DNA of 64,000 nucleotides from CAVSDF01 sp963726715 (GCA_963726715.1 CAVSDF010000010.1:248001-312000), one strand, 5' to 3'. Numbered from the stretch's first letter, positions 19,399 through 28,906 are shown. Translations and numbers: made by a program. The notes: a model not told the origin generated them from the sequence alone.

Positions 19399-22305
19399 TC
19401 ACTGGAGGCGGGCGCCGAGGCTGAAGAAGACCTGGCGCGGCACGTTGCGGTAGCGCGTGTATTCCTGCTGGTTGACGTTGGCCGACGAGTAGCCGGCGAA
19501 CGGCTCGCCCGTGTTGACCCACGTCGGCAGGTTCTGGCCGTTGATCGGCGTCAGGTGCTGGTTGTTGAACAGGTTCGAGATGCGCACGCCTGCGGTGAGC
19601 GCCGCGCCCGCCAGGGTGAAGGCCTTCGTCATGTTGAGGTCCACCATCTCCTCGAACGGGTAGCGCCGGTTGTTGACGACGTCGCGGATCTGCTCGAAGC
19701 CCGTCACATACGTGAACGGCGTGCCCGACTGCGCCGAGTAGCTCATCGAGATGACGGTGCCTTCGAGCGGACGCGAGCCGAACACCTCGACGCCCTGGCC
19801 GCGCGGGACGGCGTAGGTGAGGAGCGAGCGGAGGCGGTGCGTGCGGTCGTTGCCGGTCACCGGGTCGCCGAAGCGGTCGCGGTTGGCGGGGCTGGCGTTG
19901 CGCGGGTCGGCGGGGTCTTCCGAGTAGACCGTGCCCGGCCCGTAGCGCCCACCCGTCGAGCGGGAGAGGCCGTAGGAGAAGCGGTAGTCCCAGCGCCCCG
20001 GCGACATCTTCTCGAACGTCACCTCGACGCCGTACGTCGACGAGTACCCGTTGTTGATCCACGTGAAGTACGTCTTCTGCTGGCGCGTCGTGCCGCTCTC
20101 CGAGAGGATGCGGACACCCGACACCTGGCTCGCGCGGTCGTTGTAGTAGCCGACGACGTCGAGGCGGTGGCTGCCCCAGAGCGCCTGCTGGATGCCCGTC
20201 TCGAACGCGATCGTCCGCTCGGGCTTGATGTTCGGGTTGCCGTACGTGTTCCATCCCAGCTCGTTGATCCGGGTGAGCGCGACGCGGCTCTGCGGCATCG
20301 CCGAGAAGTGTCCGTACTGCAAGCGGAAGGCCGTCAGGTCGGAGATCGGAAACGAGAGGCCGACGCGGGGGCTGATGCGGACGTAGGACTTCGAGTCGAC
20401 GTAGCCCGGCGTCCCGCGCCCGGCGGACTGCTCGCCGGGGTAGAAAGGCGCGAACAGGTCGACCGGCACGTCGGTGTTGAAGTTGTAGCCGTCGACGCGG
20501 ACGCCGAGGTTGGCGACCATCCCCTTCAACTCGACCTTGTTCTGCCAGTAGCCCGCCGCGAGCACCGGCGAGGCGACGGAGAAGTCGCCGTAGCCCGAGC
20601 GCGCGATGAAGGTGTTCGGCGCAAACGAGGACACGGAGTTCGAGCGCGTGTGCCAGCGTTGCAGCGAGGCGCCGATCTTCGTCTCCCAGCCCGTCCTCAC
20701 CTGCGAGGTGTAGTTGATGTTGCCGCTCAGCGTTCGCGTCTTGGCGTCCTGGTTGTAGAGGCTCGTAAACGAGAAGATCGACCGGTAGCCCGCCGACGCC
20801 GTGCCGATCGTGCCCTGGTCGAGCGGCACCGGCACCATCGGCACGCGGTACGTCTCGGTCGAGTGCAGGAACGTCGCGTCGATGAGGCTCTTCGTCGTGA
20901 GCGTGTAGATGTAGTTGAGCGTCTGGCTCGACGCCACTTCCTCGCGCTTGGAGTCGGCGATGAGGGTGTATTTCCACGACGCCTCACGCCCGGCGTAGCG
21001 GATGTCGTCGGCGCCCGACTGGATGCCGCCGAGGTAATACTGGTACAGGTTCGTCAGGCGCAGTTTGTGCTTGCCCGACGGCTGGAAGGTGGTCGTCAGC
21101 GTGACGTTGCGGTACTTCTGCGTCCGCTCGATCGTCGGCACGCGGCTCGGGCTGTCGCGGATCTCGCCGGAGAGGTGGAAGCGCAGCACTTCCGGGCGAC
21201 GCGAGAGCGGGGCACCGACGCCGAAGAGGTGCCGCACGTAGGCGAGTTTGGTGTAGTCGTAGACGCCGAGCGGGTTCTCGTACGTCTGGCCGGGCAGGAT
21301 GAGCGGACGGCCGTTGCCGAAGACGGTGTCGGTGGCGGTGTATTCGGCGCTGTGGACGGCGATCCAGCGCTGCCGCTCGTTCTCGCGCCAGCGCGACGAC
21401 GAGTCGGGGAAGAGGCGCTGCCATCCGGCGGTCGTGCCATAGGTGGCCCACTCGGGCGTGTCCTCGCCGTAGAGGTAGTCGCCCCAGTGGTACTGGCCGG
21501 GCGCGCGGTACTCGGTGCGGTACTCGCCCTCGACGTACGAGCGGCCCTCACGCGTCGACACCTTGACGATGCCGCTCTGCGCGTTGCCGTACTCCGCCGA
21601 GAAGCCACCGGAGATGACTTCGAGCGCCTCGACGCCGAGCGGGTTGAAGTCGTACTTCCACGAGTTGTTGGCCTTCTCGATGTTGTACCCCGGCACGCCC
21701 GACGACGTGTTCGTCTGCGGGGCGCCGTTGACGAGCACCTGCATGTCGTACGGACCGGAGCCACGGACGCTCAGGGTGCCGTCGGGGTTGGTGTCGATGC
21801 CGGCGGTGAGGCGCAGGATGCCGCGCACGCCCTCGACGGGCGCCCGCTGGATCTCCTCGGCGCGGTAGCCGGTCGCGGTGCCGGTCAGGTCGCGCGCCAC
21901 GGTCGGGCGCAGCGCCGTCACCACGATCTCCTCGCCCTCGGTGTCTTCGTAGCGCATCTCGACGTTGATCGTCGTCGTGCGGTCGACCTCCACCTCGACG
22001 CCCTCGATCTTCGTCCGCGCGTAGCCGATCGACGAGAACACGAGCGACACGCGTCCGATGGGCGCGCGCAGGATCGTGTAGCGCCCGTCGGCGTCGGCGA
22101 CGGTGCCGGTGAGCGTGCCTTCGACGAGGATGTTGGCGCCGGGGATCGGCTCGCCGGTGTCCTTCTCCGTCACGCGCCCGGAGATCTTGCCCGACTGCGC
22201 GAGCGCGGCGGCGGGAAGGCCGCAGAGGAGCAGCAGAACGGCGAGGGAACGGGCGAGGCGCGCGGCAGGGCCGAAACGCAGGCGCTTGCGAAAACGATCA
22301 CTCAT
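19399..22305 (-). CDS. TonB-dependent receptor with carboxypeptidase-regulatory N-domain
   Basis: The protein is 968 residues from ATG 22305 (MSDRFRKRLRF). Signal peptide to about residue 36 (AAALAQ). A CarboxypepD_reg-like domain covers residues 40-120 (GRVTEKDTGEPIPGANILVEG; GRYTILRAPIGRVSLVFSSIG). The plug follows (EIVVTALRPTV; TLSVRGSGPYDMQVLVNGAP; GFSAEYGNAQSGIVKVSTREG), then a 22-strand-sized barrel ending VPRQVFFSLGARLQ. Such SusC-like transporters import glycans or other large nutrients with TonB energy. SusC proteins usually pair with a SusD lipoprotein, and none is encoded here. The frame is open upstream to 22500, but that stretch holds direct repeats and is treated as leader. Confidence 0.9.
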   Translation of the reverse strand: MSDRFRKRLRFGPAARLARSLAVLLLLCGLPAAALAQSGKISGRVTEKDTGEPIPGANILVEGTLTGTVADADGRYTILRAPIGRVSLVFSSIGYARTKIEGVEVEVDRTTTINVEMRYEDTEGEEIVVTALRPTVARDLTGTATGYRAEEIQRAPVEGVRGILRLTAGIDTNPDGTLSVRGSGPYDMQVLVNGAPQTNTSSGVPGYNIEKANNSWKYDFNPLGVEALEVISGGFSAEYGNAQSGIVKVSTREGRSYVEGEYRTEYRAPGQYHWGDYLYGEDTPEWATYGTTAGWQRLFPDSSSRWRENERQRWIAVHSAEYTATDTVFGNGRPLILPGQTYENPLGVYDYTKLAYVRHLFGVGAPLSRRPEVLRFHLSGEIRDSPSRVPTIERTQKYRNVTLTTTFQPSGKHKLRLTNLYQYYLGGIQSGADDIRYAGREASWKYTLIADSKREEVASSQTLNYIYTLTTKSLIDATFLHSTETYRVPMVPVPLDQGTIGTASAGYRSIFSFTSLYNQDAKTRTLSGNINYTSQVRTGWETKIGASLQRWHTRSNSVSSFAPNTFIARSGYGDFSVASPVLAAGYWQNKVELKGMVANLGVRVDGYNFNTDVPVDLFAPFYPGEQSAGRGTPGYVDSKSYVRISPRVGLSFPISDLTAFRLQYGHFSAMPQSRVALTRINELGWNTYGNPNIKPERTIAFETGIQQALWGSHRLDVVGYYNDRASQVSGVRILSESGTTRQQKTYFTWINNGYSSTYGVEVTFEKMSPGRWDYRFSYGLSRSTGGRYGPGTVYSEDPADPRNASPANRDRFGDPVTGNDRTHRLRSLLTYAVPRGQGVEVFGSRPLEGTVISMSYSAQSGTPFTYVTGFEQIRDVVNNRRYPFEEMVDLNMTKAFTLAGAALTAGVRISNLFNNQHLTPINGQNLPTWVNTGEPFAGYSSANVNQQEYTRYRNVPRQVFFSLGARLQ

Positions 22306-22360
22306 CGGAGAACACGCGTCGGGGGAGAGGGGAAGCGTCGGGGACGGAACGGCCCGGATG

Positions 22361-22420
22361 GGTCGGCACAGGTCAGATCGGCACGTTTCAGATCGGCACA
22401 GGTCAGGCATCACAGGTCGG
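22361..22420. repeat. Short direct repeats in the leader of the TonB receptor
   Basis: Units of about 15 bases recur: GGTCAGATCGGCACG, TTTCAGATCGGCACA, and a diverged GGTCAGGCATCACA, with GGTCGGCACA and GGTCGG at the borders. They lie 55-115 bases upstream of the receptor start on the transcribed minus strand. Repeated regulator sites or slipped-strand expansion are both possible. Confidence 0.45.
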
Positions 22421-22511
22421 CGGCGCAACGAAGCGCCTCGGGTCGCGCGCACCGGGCGGCCCTCCTCCGCTGCGGGAAAAGGGCCGTCGCCGGGACACAC
22501 GCCGTGGTTGG

Positions 22512-23918
22512 TCAGCGGATGCGGACGAGCGTCTGCGAGGCGTGGGCGCCGTTCGCGTCGAGGCGGACGAGGTAGAGGCCGGGCGCGAGCGCCGAGGCGT
22601 CGAACGTCACCGACTGCTCACCGGCGGCCGTCATCCCATCGACGAGGCGCGAGACCTCGCGGCCGAGGGCGTCGTAGACGGCGAGGACCGCCGGGCCGCT
22701 CTCGCGGAGCGCGAAGCGAAGCGTCGTCTCGCCGCGCACCGGGTTCGGGCCGGGGGCCGCGAGGAAGAGGCCGGTGGCTTCGGCGCCCTTCTCGGCGCTC
22801 ACGATCAGGTTGTTGGCGAAGACGAACACCTTGCGCGCGTCGCGGTCGATCACGTAGGCGAAGCGCTCGTCGGCCGAGATGGCGACATCGACGGGCGCGC
22901 GGAACGGCGCTCCGTTGGCGACGGCCTCGCCCGAGAGCGGCGTCGTCTTCGAGGGGAAACGCTTGGTGTCGTCCTCGAAGGCGAACGTACCCGTGACCGA
23001 GTAGCCCTTCACGAAGCGGCGCGACGAGTCCGGGCCAGCGAGGTACACCGTGCCGGCCTTGTCGACCGTGATGCCGGGGGCGACGTACGAGGTCAGCGAG
23101 AAGGCGCCGTCGAGCGAGGTGACCGGCTCCGACGTGTACGTCTTCCACGCCGACGCGGTGCCGCCCGACCACGCGCTGAGCGTGCCGCCGTAGCGAACGC
23201 AGTTGTCGGGCGCCGTCGAGGGCGTCGCGTTGCGCGTCGTGTAGAAGACGTTGTCCTGCGAGGCCGTGTTGTAGCTGACGGTCGGGTTGACGGCGACGTC
23301 GCGCAGCTGCGAGAGGGCGCACTGGTCGTGACCTGCCTTCTCGCTCACGACGCTCGGGTCCTGGACGATCCACTTGCCGTAGTTCGCCGACCCGGGGGTG
23401 AAGTCGTAGGCGCGGAAGCCGGTCAAGAACGAGAGCGCCGCGTAGACATAGCCGTTCTTGGTGGCCGCGATGCCGTACGGGAAAGTGCCGTAGCCCGAGC
23501 CCTGGAACACGGCCCGCCCGGTGGTGCTGCCGCCCGGATACACGTAGATCGCGCCGATGCCCGGTCCCGACGGCACCGGCTTGGTGTTCGTCGTGATGAG
23601 GACGTCGTTGCCGATGGAGGCGATGCCGCGCACCGAGTTGACGTTCGCGTCGCTGAAGAGGTCGTCGACGAGCGTCAGCTGCGTGCCGCCCTGCGCGAGC
23701 TTCCAGACGGCGTTGTGCGCGAGCGTGTCGGTCGCGCGCGAGGAGATGAGGTACAGGCTGCCGTCGGCGCTCGTGGTGGCGAGGAACGGGCGGGCCTTGA
23801 CGGTGTCGGCGCCGACGAGCGGGAACGAGGCGGCGCGCAGGTAGCTCCACTGCGACTGCGCGGAGGCGAGGCCGGGCGCGAGGAGCGCGGCGGCGAGGAG
23901 GGCGTAACGACCGGACAT
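22512..23918 (-). CDS. T9SS-secreted beta-propeller-like protein with sorting domain
   Basis: The protein is 468 residues from ATG 23918. Signal peptide MSGRYALLAAALLAPGLASAQ. The body has repeated strand text suggestive of a propeller (GSLYLISSRATDTLAHNAVW; IYVYPGGSTTGRAVFQG; FAYVIDRDARKVFVFANN). The C-terminal 80 residues are a type A sorting domain: LFLAAPGPNPVRGETTLRF, then VLAVYDALGREVSRLVDG and LAPGLYLVRLDANGAHASQTLVRIR. It would be exported by T9SS and attached at the cell surface. It lies 82 bases after the hydrolase-like T9SS gene and 206 bases before the TonB receptor, the same strand throughout. Function is probably ligand binding; no enzyme motif was seen. Confidence 0.85.
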   Translation of the reverse strand: MSGRYALLAAALLAPGLASAQSQWSYLRAASFPLVGADTVKARPFLATTSADGSLYLISSRATDTLAHNAVWKLAQGGTQLTLVDDLFSDANVNSVRGIASIGNDVLITTNTKPVPSGPGIGAIYVYPGGSTTGRAVFQGSGYGTFPYGIAATKNGYVYAALSFLTGFRAYDFTPGSANYGKWIVQDPSVVSEKAGHDQCALSQLRDVAVNPTVSYNTASQDNVFYTTRNATPSTAPDNCVRYGGTLSAWSGGTASAWKTYTSEPVTSLDGAFSLTSYVAPGITVDKAGTVYLAGPDSSRRFVKGYSVTGTFAFEDDTKRFPSKTTPLSGEAVANGAPFRAPVDVAISADERFAYVIDRDARKVFVFANNLIVSAEKGAEATGLFLAAPGPNPVRGETTLRFALRESGPAVLAVYDALGREVSRLVDGMTAAGEQSVTFDASALAPGLYLVRLDANGAHASQTLVRIR

Positions 23919-24000
23919 GGGAGAGGCGGTGGGTGGAGTGAACGGAGGAGGACGAAGGCGACGCGGCGCACTCAGGCGCGCGTCCAAGGATACAACACCG

Positions 24001-26520
24001 TTACGGGCGGCGAACGAACGACCGCTGAACCGTGGTCGCCGCAGCCGATCCGCCGGTGACGGTGAGGCGGACGATGTAGAGGCCCGCGGCGAGGTGCGAG
24101 ACGCCGATGGACTCGTCGAGCGAGCCGGTGAGGGCGGCGCGCGAATCGACGGACCGTCCGAGCGCGTCGAAGATCGTCAGCTGCGCCGCCGCGCCGACGG
24201 GCACGGCGTAGCGCACGCGCACGACATCGGACGCCGGATTCGGGCCGACGGTGAGGATGGAGGCGGTCTCCGACGGCGTTTCGGGCGCGGCGGTCGTCGT
24301 GCCGAGCGTCCGGCGCCAGCGCACGGCGTCGGCGACGAGCGTGCCCGTCTGCCCGGCGGCGGCGGTGAGGCGGATGAGCGCCGACGCGCCCGTCTCGTAC
24401 TCGTAGGCGCCGAGGCTCTGCCAGCCGCTCGCGCTCGTGGAGAGGGTGACGTTGGCAAATCCGCCGATGTGGCCGATCTGGTACGCCTGCGCCGCCGCGC
24501 CGCCCGCGACCGGCGCAGGCACGTAGACTTCGGCGACGTAGCGCCCGCCGTCGAGCCGCGTGTTCCAGATCGCCGACGCCGACGCGGGCGCGGTGCGCAT
24601 CCCCGAGCCATAGCCGCCCGCAGCAACCGTCCACGCGCCGGACTGCACGAAGCCCGTCGCCCCGTCGTCGACGACGACCGTGGCGGCGGCGCTGCGCGTG
24701 AAGGCGACGCCGTCGCTCGGGACGGTTGCGTAGCCCTCAGTGGAGCGGAGCGTGGCGCGGAGGACGTACGATGCGCCTTCGGTGAGGTCGGCACCGGTCG
24801 TGATGCGCACGAGTCGCGGCGAAGCGGCTTCGACCGAAACGGCGGCGACGGGCACGCCGTCGATGGCGAAGTCGGCAGGCGCGACGGTGCCGACCGGGTA
24901 GGTCAGGCGCACGAGGATGGTGCGGGCGTCTTCGACGAGCACCTCTTCGACGCGCATCGGCTGCACGCGCACCAGGCGCACGCCATCGGCGGCAAACGCG
25001 CGCCCGGCGACGGCGCCTCCGGTGATGCCACTGATGGCGCCGCTGCCGACCAGGCTCATCTGGATCACCGGCGGCGAGACCGACGCGCCAGACCCGACCC
25101 GCACCGTACCGACGCGCACCCACGTGCCGCCGCGCGTGCTCTGGTCGAACGAGAAGACGGCAGGCGCGGCCGGACTGCCCACGGTGCTGACGGCGATGCT
25201 TGCTTCCCGGGTGAGTTCGGGATCGGCGGGCCAGCGGAGGTAGACGTCGTAGTCGCCGGCGTGGCGCGTCTGCACCTTCCACCGGGCCTCACCGGCCTCG
25301 CCCGCCGCGAGGCGGCGGCTGCCACGGTCGCCGGCCGGGACGGTCGTCCAGTTGCCGGTGAGGGCGAACGAGGCGTCGGAGTCGTCGGCGCGGCGGTCGT
25401 CGAACTCGGGGAGCACGCGCGTCGCGAACGGCCCGGTGCGGAGGCTGGTGAGCTCGGCGGCGCCGAGGTCGGCCTCGTACCAGAACGTGATGCCGCCGGT
25501 CTTCTGCGAGCGCTGCGTGGCGACGAGATCGCGCACGTCGTTGCCGCTCACCTGCCCGCCGGGGTACAGGGAGATCTTCGTTCCGACCCAGTTCTTCGCC
25601 TGGATCGTCCACGTGGCATAGGCGCTGTTCGTGCCGTAGAACATCGGATCGAGCGCGTCGACGTACCCCGAATCGGCCCACGTGGGCCAGTGCTGGAGCT
25701 TGTCCTGCGACGTGTCGATCATGTAGGGCGGCACGACGGCGGCGCTCACGACCGTGTTCGGGTTGGCGGCCTTGACGGCGCGGTAGGCCTCGCCCGTCAT
25801 CCGCGTGATCACCGAGCGGCGCCACTGCACCCACGGCCCGTACGCCAATTCCTGCTGCATCGGGTCGCCCTGCCCCGTCTCGGCGCGGTAGGCGGCGATG
25901 GCGACCGGGCTGTACGAGAAGTCGAGCGACGGGTAGCGGAAGCGGTCGAACTCGACGACGGCGAGGTCGGGGTAGCGACCGGCGACTTCGGCGTGGAGAT
26001 CGCGGATGAACGCGCGCACGGCGGGCACGCTCGGCTCCATCCAGTACGAGCGCTGCCCGGTCGAGTGGGCGACGTAGTCGAGGCCGTCGCGCCCGACCAT
26101 CCGCCACTCGGGGTGGGCGGTGAGGATGGGGCCGGGGCCGCCTGCGCTCGTGATGCGCTCGGCAAGGCCGTACTCCATCCACGCGCCGACGCGCACACCG
26201 TGGCGCCGTCCGGCGAGGATGAGGTCGGCGAGCGGGTCGCGCCCGGTGAACTGCGCCTGCTGCCGTGGCCCGCCCGCGCGCTCGACGACATCCGACGGGT
26301 AGACGGTGGCGCCGCCGTACCAGACGCGCGCGAGCACGAGGTTGAAGCCCGCGTCGGCGAGGCGGGCCATCGTGGCCTCAGACTCGGCGGGGGTGGCGAA
26401 GCGGTCCTGCAGGACCCACGTCGACCGCGTCTCCGGGGATGCGTCCTGCGCAGCCACGGGAGCGGCGAGGAAGCAGACGGCGGTCACAGAGGCAAGAAAA
26501 GCGCTTGCGAGACGACGCAT
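24001..26520 (-). CDS. T9SS-secreted family-10 glycosyl-hydrolase-like protein with golvesin-type domains
   Basis: The protein is 839 residues from ATG 26520. Signal peptide to about residue 25. Residues 30-390 form a DUF187/GHL10-like TIM barrel: RLADAGFNLVLARVWYGG, GRRHGVRVGAWMEYGLAE, HPEWRMVGRDG, YPDLAVVEFDRFRYPS (candidate acidic residues) and GGITFWYEADLG. Two golvesin/xanthan-lyase-like beta domains follow (GNWTTVPAGDRGSRRLAAG; GAWTVAAGGYGSGMRTAP) separated by a linker domain. The C-terminus is a T9SS sorting domain (LTVGPNPASDVVRVRYAVP; LAAGLYIVRLTVTGG). Relatives such as E. coli DigH cut denuded peptidoglycan strands, so a murein- or amino-sugar-glycan substrate is a reasonable guess. 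It is the first gene of the ten-gene minus-strand locus. Confidence 0.87.
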   Translation of the reverse strand: MRRLASAFLASVTAVCFLAAPVAAQDASPETRSTWVLQDRFATPAESEATMARLADAGFNLVLARVWYGGATVYPSDVVERAGGPRQQAQFTGRDPLADLILAGRRHGVRVGAWMEYGLAERITSAGGPGPILTAHPEWRMVGRDGLDYVAHSTGQRSYWMEPSVPAVRAFIRDLHAEVAGRYPDLAVVEFDRFRYPSLDFSYSPVAIAAYRAETGQGDPMQQELAYGPWVQWRRSVITRMTGEAYRAVKAANPNTVVSAAVVPPYMIDTSQDKLQHWPTWADSGYVDALDPMFYGTNSAYATWTIQAKNWVGTKISLYPGGQVSGNDVRDLVATQRSQKTGGITFWYEADLGAAELTSLRTGPFATRVLPEFDDRRADDSDASFALTGNWTTVPAGDRGSRRLAAGEAGEARWKVQTRHAGDYDVYLRWPADPELTREASIAVSTVGSPAAPAVFSFDQSTRGGTWVRVGTVRVGSGASVSPPVIQMSLVGSGAISGITGGAVAGRAFAADGVRLVRVQPMRVEEVLVEDARTILVRLTYPVGTVAPADFAIDGVPVAAVSVEAASPRLVRITTGADLTEGASYVLRATLRSTEGYATVPSDGVAFTRSAAATVVVDDGATGFVQSGAWTVAAGGYGSGMRTAPASASAIWNTRLDGGRYVAEVYVPAPVAGGAAAQAYQIGHIGGFANVTLSTSASGWQSLGAYEYETGASALIRLTAAAGQTGTLVADAVRWRRTLGTTTAAPETPSETASILTVGPNPASDVVRVRYAVPVGAAAQLTIFDALGRSVDSRAALTGSLDESIGVSHLAAGLYIVRLTVTGGSAAATTVQRSFVRRP

Positions 26521-27211
26521 GGACAGTGGGGGAATGGGATACACATCGGTAACCTACGGTTCGGCGGCAGCGATGGCAAGCCGGGTCGCGCGGCCAATCC
26601 GACCGCTCGCACGGTCTTCGCGCCTCCCGGCGTGCGATACCCACCCGCGACGGTGCGCGCCGAGGCGCCGACTCCCGCCCGCGATGAGGCCCTCGTCCGC
26701 ATCGGTGCCCTCGCCCGCCTCCGCGCCGAGCGCGTGCGTCCACATAAGCGAGAACGCCAGCGCCTGCCACACACGCTCGGCACGCGCGCCATCGGTGATG
26801 CGCAGGCGCTCGCTCCGAAGACCGGCGGACGTCAAGCACCGAAATCACTGTCGAGGACACCGGCGCGGGCCTCTCGCCCGAGGCGCTCGTTCACGTCTTC
26901 GAGCGCTACTGGCGCGGCGCCGAGGCACGACCAGCGGGCGCGGCTGAGGACGCGGTGGTAGGCCGAGAAGCGAGTTCTCGTGTCCGGTGACGCGGCGGGC
27001 AGCGGCGACGGTGCGGCTGCGGACGGCGAGCAGCGCGCCGACGACGAGCACGAGCGCACGTGGGTAGACCGAGTTGCAGAAGAGGGGGCGGAAGGCTACC
27101 ATGCCAGCCGCGAGGGCGGGAGGCAGCGTGGGCATGGGGTCCGTGTGCAAGAGTGAACCCGTGAGCGACGACGCCCCCGTCCCGCTACCAAATGGCCAAA
27201 GTCAAGCTGAG
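26521..27211. other. Scarred intergenic region with gene fragments
   Basis: This ~690-base gap has no intact gene. It holds an 85-base copy of kinase ATPase sequence (26839-26923). On the minus strand, short coherent-looking peptides appear, such as SERLRITDGARAERVWQALAF (around 26740-26820) and VYPRALVLVVGALLAVRSR (around 27010-27080), each soon lost to noise. It looks like the remains of several recombination events. It must also contain the promoters for the divergent genes on either side. Confidence 0.5.
26839..26923 (+). pseudogene. Duplicated fragment of histidine-kinase ATPase domain
   Basis: These 85 bases match 28617-28701, inside the sensor kinase downstream, with one difference (T at 26849, C at 28627). 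In the copied frame it would read EITVEDTGAGLSPEALVHVF and on to RYWRGA, the G1-box region. The sequence on either side is unrelated, so the fragment is isolated and cannot function as a domain. Confidence 0.85.
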
Positions 27212-28906
27212 ATGACGCCACCTGCCGCACCCCCGACGCCGGATGCGCCGCGCGACACGTCGAGACGCGAGATGTCCAGCCGCGACACGTCGAGCGTGGC
27301 GCCGCGGCTGGCGGCGGTGCTCGTGGTGGCGCTCGTGGCGGTCGCGCTCGGGGGATTGCTGCTGAGCGAGCGCCTCGCCGAGCGCCGCGTCCGCACGCTC
27401 GCGGCGACGAGCCTGCGCCTGCGCGTCGAGAGCCTCGCCGACGAGGTCGAGCGCGCCCTGCTTCTGCGCCGCCCGCCGGTGCTGCCGGGCGAGGCGTCCG
27501 AGCCGTCACCCGACGCCCTGCCTGGAGGCGCTCCGGAGCCTGACGGCCGGAAAATCGGCGCGGCCGAGCAGCCGCTCTACCCGAGTCTCGCGCTTCCGCC
27601 GCGCATCGCCCAGCGCCTCGCCGACCGCGTCGCCGCGCGGCTGCCCGACCCGGTCGCGCTCGTCACGCCCGAGGGCGAGGTCGCCGCGTGGCTGCGCCCG
27701 CCCGCTGGAACGGCGCCGCTGCCACCGCTCGACATGCCCCTCATCCTCGCCACCGGCATCACCGTCGTCGAGACCGATCCCGACGCGCCCGGCGGCACGT
27801 TTGCGCTCGTCCCACTCGTCGGCGCCGATGGGATCGTCAGCGGTGGCCTGCTCGTGCAGCCGCTCGCCCGCTCGCTCGACGCCGAACTGGCCCCGACGCG
27901 CGCGGCCTACCGGAGCGCCCGGCGCGTGGTCGTCGGCATCGCGCTCCTCGTCGCCCTTGCGCTCGCGCTCGGGCTGACGCTGTGGATCGTGCGTCCGCTG
28001 CGGCGCATCACGCGCGGCGTAACGGCCATCGGCGGCGGCGACTACGCGACGCGGCTGCGCGAGACCGCGCCGGGCGAAATCGGGCGTCTTGCGCGCACCG
28101 TCAACGCGATGGCTGCCGAGGTCGAGACTGCCGTCGAGGCGCTCCGCGGCACCGACGCGCGGCGCCGCGAACTCGTCGCCAACGTCGGACACGACGTGCG
28201 GACGCCGCTCGCCGCCCTCCGCGCCTACGTCGAGGAGGCCGCGCGCCACATCGACGGCGGGCGCGAGGCCGACGCCCGCGCGGCCCTCGCCGGGGCAATG
28301 CGGCAGGCCGAACAGGCGACGCGCCTCGTCGCCGACCTCTTCGAACTCTCTGCCCTCGACAGCGACGCCGCCGACGCGCTCCGCATCGAGGCCGTGCCCA
28401 TCGGCGAACTCGTCGCCGACGTCGCCGCGCAGCACCGCCCGCTCCTCGCCGGAGCCGGCATCGCGTTTGCGGTCGAGACGGCCCCTGCCCTTCCGGTCGT
28501 CGAGGCCGACGGCGTGCGCCTCGTGCGGCTCCTCTCGAACCTGCTCGCCAACGCCCGCGAGCACACGCCAGAGGGGGGATCGGTGACCCTGCGGGCGCGC
28601 GTGGTGGACGGCTGGGCCGAAATCACCGTCGAGGACACCGGCGCGGGCCTCTCGCCCGAGGCGCTCGTTCACGTCTTCGAGCGCTACTGGCGCGGCGCCG
28701 ACGCGCGGACGCGGCGCTCCGAAGGCGGCGGCACCGGCCTCGGCCTCGCCATCGCCGCGAGCATCGCCCGGCGCCACGGCGGCACCCTCGCGGCGGACAA
28801 CACCGACGGCGGCGGCGCGCGGTTCACGTTTCGGATGCCGGTCGGGCACGACGGGCGACCGACGACGGGCGACGCCCCCGGCGCGATCAGCGGCGGCTCT
28901 CTTTGA
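27212..28906 (+). CDS. Membrane sensor histidine kinase (orphan)
   Basis: The protein is 564 residues from ATG 27212 (MTPPAAPP). The frame is open back to 27074, and ATG 27134 or GTG 27161 are alternatives. Two membrane helices (LAAVLVVALVAVALGGLLL and VVVGIALLVALALALGLTL) bracket a periplasmic domain of about 170 residues. HAMP follows (WIVRPLRRITRGVTAIGGG), then HisKA with phospho-acceptor in ELVANVGHDVRTPLAALRAY, and the ATPase with N box LLSNLLANAREHTPEGG, G1 VEDTGAGLSPE and G2 GGTGLGLAIAASIARRHGG. No response-regulator gene is adjacent, although kinases of this EnvZ-like layout usually follow one. The scarred upstream gap may mark its loss. Confidence 0.88.
   Translation: MTPPAAPPTPDAPRDTSRREMSSRDTSSVAPRLAAVLVVALVAVALGGLLLSERLAERRVRTLAATSLRLRVESLADEVERALLLRRPPVLPGEASEPSPDALPGGAPEPDGRKIGAAEQPLYPSLALPPRIAQRLADRVAARLPDPVALVTPEGEVAAWLRPPAGTAPLPPLDMPLILATGITVVETDPDAPGGTFALVPLVGADGIVSGGLLVQPLARSLDAELAPTRAAYRSARRVVVGIALLVALALALGLTLWIVRPLRRITRGVTAIGGGDYATRLRETAPGEIGRLARTVNAMAAEVETAVEALRGTDARRRELVANVGHDVRTPLAALRAYVEEAARHIDGGREADARAALAGAMRQAEQATRLVADLFELSALDSDAADALRIEAVPIGELVADVAAQHRPLLAGAGIAFAVETAPALPVVEADGVRLVRLLSNLLANAREHTPEGGSVTLRARVVDGWAEITVEDTGAGLSPEALVHVFERYWRGADARTRRSEGGGTGLGLAIAASIARRHGGTLAADNTDGGGARFTFRMPVGHDGRPTTGDAPGAISGGSL

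Noticed and set aside
19315..22575. A 1086-codon open frame on the plus strand opposite the TonB receptor
   Set aside because: It is the antisense shadow of a clear receptor gene, Arg/Val/Asp-rich with no domains; high GC keeps antisense frames open. The same holds for the long minus-strand frame across 38208-41234.
19399..24000. A SusD-like partner for the SusC-like receptor
   Set aside because: Neither neighbouring gene is a lipoprotein with TPR-like helices; both are T9SS cargo with sorting domains.
26545..27060. Small intact genes in the gap before the orphan kinase
   Set aside because: The short frames lose coherent sequence within a few dozen codons and cross the duplicated kinase fragment; treated as remnants.
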